From positions 1 through 20,173 of the forward strand of contig CANRDA010000086.1 of assembly GCA_947629285.1 (NCBI GenBank): 20,173 nucleotides of DNA, written 5' to 3'. A program made the position numbers and the translations under genes. This stretch comes from an uncultured Bacilli bacterium (GTDB taxonomy: Bacteria; Bacillota_I; Bacilli_A; RF39; UBA660). Positions 14,675 to 20,173 of the stretch are shown piece by piece; position 1 is the first letter of the stretch; each line of letters opens with the position of its first letter. Below the pieces are notes generated by a model that had not been told where the DNA came from, did not search any database, and saw nothing but the letters and a program-made list of their open reading frames with translations.

Positions 14675-16774
14675 ATGAACTTAGATAATTTAAATGATAA
14701 GCAAAAAGAGGCTGTATTAAATACAGATGGACCTATGTTAATACTTGCAGGAGCTGGCTCAGGGAAGACCAAGGTATTAACTACTAAAATAGCTTATTTA
14801 ATACAAGAAAATGGTGTTGCTCCATATAATATATTAGCTATTACGTTTACAAATAAAGCTGCAAATGAAATGAAAAGTAGGGTAGAAGGCATGCTAGATA
14901 TAGATACTAAAATGATACAGATATCTACTTTTCATTCTTTTGGACTATCAATAATTAAAAGGCATTATGAAAAATTGGGATATAAATCTAATTTTACTAT
15001 TATAGATGCTGATGATTCACTTTTAACTATAAAAAGAATTTTAAAAGATATGAATTTGGACCCTAAATTTTATAATCCTAAAACAATAAAAAATAAAATT
15101 AGCAGTGCGAAAAATGAACTTATGACGCCAGATGATTTAGATAAATATACGTGCAATGAAATAGATGAAGTTACTGTAAAGGTTTTTAAAGAATATGAAA
15201 GAAAATTAAAAATAAATAATAGTTTAGATTTCGATGATTTACTTATGCTTCCAATAATACTCTTTAATGAATATAGTGAAGTATTAAAATACTATCAAGA
15301 AAGATTCAAGTATATCTTAATAGACGAGTATCAGGACACTAATTATGTTCAATATATACTTACTAAAATGCTTAGTGCTAAATATAAAAATATTTGTGTA
15401 GTAGGTGACCCTGACCAGAGTATTTATGGATTTAGAGGTTCTAATTATAAAAATATATTAAATTTTGAGAAGGACTATAAAAATACTAAATTAATATTAC
15501 TTGAACAAAATTATCGTTCTACTAAAAATATATTAAGTGCAGCTAACGATATAATAAAGAACAATAAAAACAGGAAAGAAAAAAATCTTTGGACTAACAA
15601 TAATAATGGAGATAAGATTAAATATAAAAGATGTAGTGATGAAAAAGATGAGGCTAATTATGTTGCTCAAGGTGTTAAAAAGCTGATGAATGATGGAGTT
15701 TCACTAGAAGAAATTGCAGTTTTATATAGGACTAATGCTCAATCGAGAAATATAGAAGAGGCTTTTGTAAGAGAAAATATACCGTATAAAGTAGTAGGCA
15801 GTTTATATTTCTATAACAGAAAAGAGATTAAGGATTTAATTTGTTATTTAAAATTAATATATAATACTGATGATGATATAAGCTTGAATAGAATTATTAA
15901 TGTTCCAAGAAGAGGAATAGGGCTTAAGACTATAGAAAATTTAACTACTAAGTCCAAAATATTAAATGAAAGTTTATTTAATACAATTGATAGTGGTAAA
16001 GAATTAGTATTTAAAAATATGATATTAGATTTAAAAAATCAAAGTGAAGAGTTATCCTTAACTGAGTTAGTTGATTTAATACTAGATAAATCAGGTATAC
16101 GAAAAGAATTAGAAGATGAAGATTCAATAGAATCTCAAGGTAGGTTAGAAAACTTAGAGGAATTTAAATCTATTACTAGAAATTTTGAAGATACATATGG
16201 TGTTATATCTTTAGGAGAATTTTTAGATGAAATCAGTTTGGTATCTGATATAGAAGAACATAAAAATCAAACTAATGTAGTCACACTTATGACTGTACAT
16301 TCTGCTAAAGGTTTAGAGTTTGATAATGTGTTTATCGTTGGACTTGAAGAAGGTATATTCCCACATACTATGTCTTTATATAGTCCAGATGAAATAGAAG
16401 AAGAAAGAAGACTCTGTTACGTTGCTATAACTAGAGCTAGAAAAAAATTAGACTTGATAAATACAAAAAAAAGACTTTATTTTGGTCAAGATAACTATAA
16501 TCCTCCAAGTAGGTTTATAGGCGAAATTAGTGAAGAATACTTAGATAAAGAAGACAATAAAAATGATACTTTTAAAAATAAATATATAAGACCAAAAGCA
16601 AAAATGAATATAGATGAAACTGAAGAATATTCACTTGGGGAAAAAGTGATGCATGATGAATTTGGTGAAGGTGTAATAATTACAGTAGATAAATCGATTT
16701 TGACAATTGCATTCCCACATCCAATAGGAATAAAAAAAATAATGAAAGGACATAAATCGTTAAGAAAAATTTAA
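14675..16774 (+). CDS. pcrA: ATP-dependent DNA helicase PcrA (UvrD/Rep family)
   Basis: Superfamily 1A 3'-5' helicase for repair, removal of RecA filaments and rolling-circle replication. The 699-residue product has all motifs: the Q motif (LNDKQKEAV), Walker A AGAGSGKT (25-32), TFTNKAANEM (motif Ia), DEYQDTN (II), VGDPDQSIYGFRGS (III), LEQNYRST (IV), TVHSAKGLEFDNVFIVGLEE (V) and YVAITRARKKL (VI). A C-terminal Tudor-like domain (the last 50 residues, SLGEKVMHDEFGEGVI) is the one that binds RNA polymerase in PcrA. GAGGTGA lies 3 bases before the start. In many Firmicutes ligA follows; here a HerA-like gene does. Length is within the family's normal range and no residue appears lost. Confidence 0.96.
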   Translation: MNLDNLNDKQKEAVLNTDGPMLILAGAGSGKTKVLTTKIAYLIQENGVAPYNILAITFTNKAANEMKSRVEGMLDIDTKMIQISTFHSFGLSIIKRHYEKLGYKSNFTIIDADDSLLTIKRILKDMNLDPKFYNPKTIKNKISSAKNELMTPDDLDKYTCNEIDEVTVKVFKEYERKLKINNSLDFDDLLMLPIILFNEYSEVLKYYQERFKYILIDEYQDTNYVQYILTKMLSAKYKNICVVGDPDQSIYGFRGSNYKNILNFEKDYKNTKLILLEQNYRSTKNILSAANDIIKNNKNRKEKNLWTNNNNGDKIKYKRCSDEKDEANYVAQGVKKLMNDGVSLEEIAVLYRTNAQSRNIEEAFVRENIPYKVVGSLYFYNRKEIKDLICYLKLIYNTDDDISLNRIINVPRRGIGLKTIENLTTKSKILNESLFNTIDSGKELVFKNMILDLKNQSEELSLTELVDLILDKSGIRKELEDEDSIESQGRLENLEEFKSITRNFEDTYGVISLGEFLDEISLVSDIEEHKNQTNVVTLMTVHSAKGLEFDNVFIVGLEEGIFPHTMSLYSPDEIEEERRLCYVAITRARKKLDLINTKKRLYFGQDNYNPPSRFIGEISEEYLDKEDNKNDTFKNKYIRPKAKMNIDETEEYSLGEKVMHDEFGEGVIITVDKSILTIAFPHPIGIKKIMKGHKSLRKI

Positions 16775-16781
16775 TTTAGAT

Positions 16782-16800
16782 AAAACTATTTACAGTTTTT
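16782..16800 (+). terminator. Terminator of pcrA, overlapping the next promoter
   Basis: AAAACT (16782-16787) pairs with AGTTTT (16794-16799) across a 6-base loop, and T-rich sequence follows. The loop and first paired base of the right arm hold the -35 box of the next gene. Confidence 0.55.
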
Positions 16801-16817
16801 TGTTTAGATAGTATAAT
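16789..16817 (+). promoter_or_regulatory. Promoter of the HerA-like gene
   Basis: TTTACA (16789-16794), a 17-base spacer and a perfect TATAAT (16812-16817). Transcription should begin near 16824, about 30 bases before the start codon. Confidence 0.8.
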
Positions 16818-16855
16818 ATATATATAGTATTTTATAAAGTATAGTAGGTGATAAT

Positions 16856-18628
16856 ATGTTGGGTAAAATTATAGGTATTGAAGATAATACTGTTATTTTA
16901 AAGATGAATGTAAAAGTTGAAGAAATGCAAAATATTATAAACTTATATGTATTATTTGAAGATAGTGAAAAAAAATTAATAGGTGAAATAGTAGATATAA
17001 AAGAAAATATTGCTCGCATTAATTTAGTGGGTGAATTTATTGATGATAATTTTTTGTTTGGCATTTCTAAGAAACCATCATTTAATGCTACTTCAAAATT
17101 AATATCTAAAGAAAAAATTAATAGTATATTAGGTATTGTAAATTATAGTGAAAAAAAGGATTTATATATAGGCAATAGTCCAATATATGATGGACTTAAA
17201 ATAGGAGTTAACATAAATGAATTTTTTAGTAATCATTTTGCTATATTTGGCTCTACTGGAAGTGGAAAGTCTTGTAGCGTAGCAAGAATTTTACAAAATT
17301 TATTTGAAAAAAAGAGCTCTATTGCTTATAAAGCTAGTATTTTAATTTTTGATGCATATGGTGAATATCATTCTGCGTTTGAATCATTGAATTTAAAAGT
17401 TCCTGAAATTAATTTTAAAGCATATACAACAAATGTAAATGATAATTCAATTCCAACGGTTAAGATACCTTTATGGTTGCTTACTGTTGATGATATAGCT
17501 TTACTTCTTGAAGCAAAGTCAAGGAGTGAACTTCCTATAATAGAAAAAGCCATGAAATTAGTAACCATATTTGCTAGAGAAGAAAAAGAAGTTTTAAAAA
17601 GCAAAAATGATATAATTGCTAGAGCGCTACTAGATATACTTGCAAGTGGTAAATCTCCTGCCCAAATAAGGGACCAAATTTTTTCTGTGTTAAGCCATTA
17701 TAATACTAAAGACTTAAATTTGGATACTCCTATTTACCAACCAGGCTATACTAGACCTTTAAAACAGTGTTTATTAATAGATAATACTGGTAAAATAAGA
17801 GAAATGGAATTACTTACAACATTTATAAATGGATTTTTAGCAGAAGATGTAAATTTAAGTTTACCTGATGGAAGTTTTAAATATACATTAAAAGATTTAT
17901 ATGATGCATTTGAATTCGCACTCATATCTGAAGGAGTATTAAGTAGTATGCAGGTATTTGATGATTATAATGCATTAAAAGTAAGATTAAGAAGTTTGGT
18001 TAACGGAGAGTATGCTAAGTATTTTGAATTTAATCAATATAAAACTAGAGATGAGTTTATAAAAGATATTTTAACTATTCAAAGTGGGAGAAGAGCTCAA
18101 ATAATTAATTTTAATATAAATTATGTAGATGATAGATTTGCAAAAACTCTTACTAAAATCTATTCTAAGATATTTTTTGAATATACAAAAGGTTTAAAAA
18201 AGCGTGCAAGTTTACCTATTCATATTATTTTAGAAGAAGCACATAGATATGTACAAAATGATACTGATATTGATATAATAGGGTATAATATATTCGATAG
18301 AATAACAAAAGAAGGAAGAAAATATGGTATACTTCTTGGGTTAATTTCACAAAGACCATCTGAACTTTCTACTACTGCACTTTCTCAATGTAGTAATTTT
18401 CTAATATTTAAAATGCTTCATCCAACTGATGTAGAGTATATCAAACAGATGGTACCTAATATAACAACTGAAATACTTAGAAAAATAAAATTACTACAGC
18501 CAGGCACATGTATAGCATTTGGTTCTGGATTTAAATTACCATCACTTATAAAATTAGACATGCCTGATCCAGCCCCTTCTAGTAATAGTTGCGATATAAG
18601 TAGTGTATGGTTTGTAGATAGAAAATAA
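16856..18628 (+). CDS. HerA-like DNA-translocating ATPase (DUF87 family)
   Basis: HerA proteins form hexameric rings related to FtsK/VirB4 that pump DNA; in archaea they work with the NurA nuclease in end resection, and in bacteria they also pair with nucleases or SIR2 proteins in phage defence. The 590-residue product has an N-terminal beta-rich HAS-barrel-like part (about 1-95), Walker A GSTGSGKS (132-139, K138), the FDAYGEYHSAF segment (165-175) typical of the family, an inserted helical region (about 210-400), Walker B IHIILEEAH (455-463) and the ISQRPSELSTTALSQCSNF segment (498-516). AGGTG precedes the start by 5 bases. No NurA, SIR2 or other nuclease is adjacent; neighbours are pcrA and a Y-family polymerase, which points to repair rather than defence, but that is inference. 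Confidence 0.88.
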   Translation: MLGKIIGIEDNTVILKMNVKVEEMQNIINLYVLFEDSEKKLIGEIVDIKENIARINLVGEFIDDNFLFGISKKPSFNATSKLISKEKINSILGIVNYSEKKDLYIGNSPIYDGLKIGVNINEFFSNHFAIFGSTGSGKSCSVARILQNLFEKKSSIAYKASILIFDAYGEYHSAFESLNLKVPEINFKAYTTNVNDNSIPTVKIPLWLLTVDDIALLLEAKSRSELPIIEKAMKLVTIFAREEKEVLKSKNDIIARALLDILASGKSPAQIRDQIFSVLSHYNTKDLNLDTPIYQPGYTRPLKQCLLIDNTGKIREMELLTTFINGFLAEDVNLSLPDGSFKYTLKDLYDAFEFALISEGVLSSMQVFDDYNALKVRLRSLVNGEYAKYFEFNQYKTRDEFIKDILTIQSGRRAQIINFNINYVDDRFAKTLTKIYSKIFFEYTKGLKKRASLPIHIILEEAHRYVQNDTDIDIIGYNIFDRITKEGRKYGILLGLISQRPSELSTTALSQCSNFLIFKMLHPTDVEYIKQMVPNITTEILRKIKLLQPGTCIAFGSGFKLPSLIKLDMPDPAPSSNSCDISSVWFVDRK

Positions 18629-18634
18629 TTTATG

Positions 18635-18659
18635 ACGAACGAAATTATGTTCGTTTTTT
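18635..18659 (+). terminator. Terminator of the HerA-like gene
   Basis: ACGAAC (18635-18640) pairs with GTTCGT (18649-18654) across an 8-base loop, with T residues to 18659. The -35 box of the next gene begins two bases later. The same bases contain an SOS-box-like sequence. Confidence 0.7.
18640..18653 (+). promoter_or_regulatory. Possible LexA/DinR (SOS) box before the Y-family polymerase
   Basis: CGAAATTATGTTCG matches the Bacillus SOS box (CGAAC-N4-GTTCG) with a perfect right half and one change in the left half. It lies 8 bases before the -35 of a polymerase gene of a class often under SOS control. The overlap with the terminator stem offers a second explanation for the symmetry. Confidence 0.35.
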
Positions 18660-18660
18660 C

Positions 18661-18689
18661 TTGACTAAATATTTTTGATTTTATATAAT
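18661..18689 (+). promoter_or_regulatory. Promoter of the Y-family polymerase gene
   Basis: TTGACT (18661-18666), a 17-base spacer and a perfect TATAAT (18684-18689): the strongest promoter match in the window. Transcription near 18696 gives a leader of about 65 bases, longer than at other genes here. Confidence 0.85.
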
Positions 18690-18760
18690 TAAATTAGGAA
18701 GTGAGTAGTAAAATGCATCTTTGAAATATGGATTCAATTGATCGAAAGGAATGAAATTTT

Positions 18761-19951
18761 ATGGATAAAATATTTATGCATATAGATGTAAATAATGCTT
18801 TTTTATCTTGGACTGCGGTAGATCTGCTAAATCATGGTTATAAAATAGATATAAGAAATATTGAATCCGTGATAGGTGGAGATGAAACTAAAAGAAGGGG
18901 AATTGTACTTGCTAAAAGTATGCCTGCTAAAAGAAAAGGAGTAAAAACTGCCGATACAATTAAAGATGCTAAAAGAAAGTGTAATGACTTAAAAGTATTT
19001 CCTCCCAATCATAAACTATATCAGGAGATGTCCGATAAATTATTTAATTTAATAAGTAAATATACTCCAGATATAGAAAAACTAAGCATCGATGAATGTA
19101 TAATAGATTATACAAAAATTAGAAGTTTAAATGGAGACCCTATAAAATTTGCATACAAGTTAAAGCGTGAAATAAAAGATACGTTAGGTTTTACTGTAAA
19201 TATAGGAATAGCAAACAATAAACTTTGTGCGAAGATGGCATCTGACTTTTTAAAGCCGGATAGAGTACATACTTTGTTTTCAAATGAGATAGAAAAAAAG
19301 ATGTATCCATTACCAATTGAAGATTTGTATGGTATTGGTAAAAGTAGTAGTAAAAAATTAAGGGAACTTCGTATAAATACTATAGGTGTGCTTGCCAATA
19401 CTGACCCTAATTATTTATACAGATATTTTAAAAATCAAGCAGAAAGAATGGTTAATAGTGCAAAAGGGACTCAAGATATTATAACTGTTAGAAAAGAGGA
19501 AAGAGAAGGGATAAGTAATTCTACGACTACTAGTTATAATTTAAACAGTTTAAGTGATATATATAAAACTTTATACCCTTTAGTAGAAAATGTATGTATG
19601 ACTTTAAGAAAAAGTAATAAATTTGCTTCATTAGTCGGGGTAGTGTTAAAAGATAAAAATTTTAAAACCTATTCCCATCAAAGGAAACTAAAAAATCCTA
19701 CTAGTAATACCGATGAAATATATAACGTTTCAAAAGAATTGGTAAAAGAATTGTGGAACGAAGAGGGTATTAGGTTAGTTGGAGTTCATTTGAGTAAACT
19801 ATCTAATTTTCAAACGCATCAAATCTCACTATTTGAAGATGTAAAAGAAATTGAAAATAATAGTGAACTAGATAAAGTAGTAGATAAACTAAAAGATATT
19901 TATGGTAAGGATATAATAAAAAGAGCATCGCAATATAAAAACTTTAAATAA
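18761..19951 (+). CDS. dinB: Y-family translesion DNA polymerase (DinB/UmuC-like)
   Basis: Low-fidelity polymerase that copies past damaged bases. The 396-residue product starts with FMHIDVNNAFLSW, holding catalytic D9 and a probable steric-gate F14, and continues with KLSIDECIIDYT (107-118), where D111 and E112 complete the catalytic acids; the common SIDEA is SIDEC here. A helix-hairpin-helix follows (DLYGIGKSSSKKLRELRI), then the little-finger domain (about 240-345). Near the end QISLF (354-358) fits the pentapeptide that binds the beta sliding clamp. AAAGGA lies about 10 bases upstream of ATG. It is a single-gene unit with a strong promoter and its own terminator. The N-terminal style resembles a clostridial Y-family group; dinB is used in the broad sense, since Pol IV and Pol V-like members are hard to separate. 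Confidence 0.93.
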   Translation: MDKIFMHIDVNNAFLSWTAVDLLNHGYKIDIRNIESVIGGDETKRRGIVLAKSMPAKRKGVKTADTIKDAKRKCNDLKVFPPNHKLYQEMSDKLFNLISKYTPDIEKLSIDECIIDYTKIRSLNGDPIKFAYKLKREIKDTLGFTVNIGIANNKLCAKMASDFLKPDRVHTLFSNEIEKKMYPLPIEDLYGIGKSSSKKLRELRINTIGVLANTDPNYLYRYFKNQAERMVNSAKGTQDIITVRKEEREGISNSTTTSYNLNSLSDIYKTLYPLVENVCMTLRKSNKFASLVGVVLKDKNFKTYSHQRKLKNPTSNTDEIYNVSKELVKELWNEEGIRLVGVHLSKLSNFQTHQISLFEDVKEIENNSELDKVVDKLKDIYGKDIIKRASQYKNFK

Positions 19952-19956
19952 TTGAT

Positions 19957-19992
19957 AAAAATGTGAAAATCATGTGAAATTTTCACATTTTT
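19957..19992 (+). terminator. Terminator of the Y-family polymerase gene
   Basis: A perfect thirteen-base-pair stem (19957-19969 with 19980-19992) with a 10-base loop; the right arm ends in five T residues. The left arm begins with A residues, so it may also work on the other strand. Confidence 0.85.
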
Positions 19993-20036
19993 AAAAAAAG
20001 TTTCAAGAAAAAAAAGGAAATCGAAAAGTTTTGTGG

Positions 20037-20069
20037 AATGATATATATAGAGAGGTGATATATATCATT
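20037..20069 (+). promoter_or_regulatory. Hairpin presenting a strong Shine-Dalgarno sequence in its loop
   Basis: A perfect 12-base-pair inverted repeat (20037-20048 with 20058-20069) encloses a 9-base loop, AGAGAGGTG (20049-20057), which together with the next bases matches the full anti-Shine-Dalgarno complement GAGGTGAT. No ATG or GTG lies at a normal distance. An ATT at 20067 would open a 10-codon frame ending at the TAA just after 20096. It lies in the leader of the last gene and looks regulatory, but its role is unknown. Confidence 0.4.
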
Positions 20070-20129
20070 TTTAGTTTGTATTTAGTAGTTTCAAAGTAAA
20101 AGAATAAAAGGGAAAAGAATGGAGGTATT

Positions 20130-20173
20130 ATGTTAAAAGAAAAAGAAGAATTTATTTCACTAAAATTTGATTT
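20130..20173 (+). CDS. N-terminal start of an unidentified protein (partial)
   Basis: ATG at 20130 is preceded by GGAGG (20121-20125) with 4 bases between, and 14 full codons (MLKEKEEFISLKFD) run to the right edge. This is too short to name. The gene stands after the polymerase terminator and about 60 bases after the hairpin at 20037-20069, so it probably has its own promoter, although I could not find a convincing -35/-10 pair between 19993 and 20129. Start codon and ribosome binding site are convincing. Confidence 0.6.
   Translation, partial: MLKEKEEFISLKFD

Noticed and set aside
16818..16840. AT microsatellite (TATATATA) as an origin or repeat element
   Set aside because: Short alternating AT tracts are expected at this base composition; no DnaA-box cluster or repeat unit accompanies it.
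18636..18653. CGAAC and GTTCG half-sites spaced by 8 bases as the SOS box
   Set aside because: The Firmicutes box has 4 bases between half-sites; the overlapping CGAAA-N4-GTTCG is the better candidate, and the 8-base pair is more simply the terminator stem.
16856..19951. HerA-like gene plus neighbour as an antiphage defence system
   Set aside because: The two genes have separate promoters and terminators, the second is a standard Y-family polymerase, and no nuclease, SIR2, mobile element or other defence gene is nearby.
19993..20129. mraZ-type operator repeats before the last gene
   Set aside because: Only one GTGGAA-like element (20033-20038) is present, not the evenly spaced direct repeats expected of an MraZ site, and the start at 20130 does not resemble MraZ.
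1..20173. tRNA, rRNA, CRISPR arrays, insertion sequences, riboswitches
   Set aside because: No clover-leaf, regular direct-repeat array, transposase motif or conserved riboswitch core was seen; intergenic spaces are too short and AT-rich, and most of each is explained by promoters and terminators.

Overview
The window is a very AT-rich chromosomal segment (clearly below 35% G+C by eye). It is packed with Firmicutes-type housekeeping genes: an rlmN-prpC-prkC-rsgA-rpe operon, a PASTA kinase, recU next to a class A penicillin-binding protein, RNase J, DnaD, PcrA and strong AGGAGG-type ribosome binding sites. TGA is used as a stop (rsgA), so the code is standard and not the Mycoplasma code, and the cell makes peptidoglycan. 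The best guess is a low-GC Bacilli or Erysipelotrichia-like lineage, possibly an uncultured gut relative of the Mollicutes. That placement is inferred from gene content and style, not from a marker search.

Layout. 1-137 is the tail of an unidentified gene, closed by a terminator. 234-5170 is one plus-strand operon for ribosome methylation, Ser/Thr phosphorylation control, ribosome assembly and pentose phosphate metabolism. 5233-6498 is trigger factor on its own promoter. 6517-6710 is a broken relic of a C-type-lectin/FGE-like surface protein. 6795-8040 is dnaD-nth. From 8052 to 14515 the minus strand carries rnj, thyX and recU-pbp1A, the last converging on nth through a shared terminator. From 14675 the plus strand resumes with pcrA, a HerA-like ATPase and a Y-family polymerase, followed by the start of an unidentified gene at 20130.

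How the genes fit together. PrpC and PrkC are an opposed phosphatase/kinase pair whose PASTA repeats sense cell wall fragments. RecU, PcrA, DnaD, Nth, HerA and the Y-family polymerase make the right two thirds of the window rich in DNA replication, recombination and repair. Almost every transcription unit has a readable promoter and terminator, often fused: the terminator T-tract runs directly into the next -35 box, and several transcripts start almost at the ribosome binding site.

No tRNA, rRNA, CRISPR array, insertion sequence or intact defence island was seen. The items most worth a second look are the lectin-fold relic between tig and dnaD, a double-length ThyX with its signature motifs split between two halves, an SOS-box-like palindrome inside the terminator before the Y-family polymerase, and a strong ribosome binding site without an AUG, held in a hairpin loop near the right edge.
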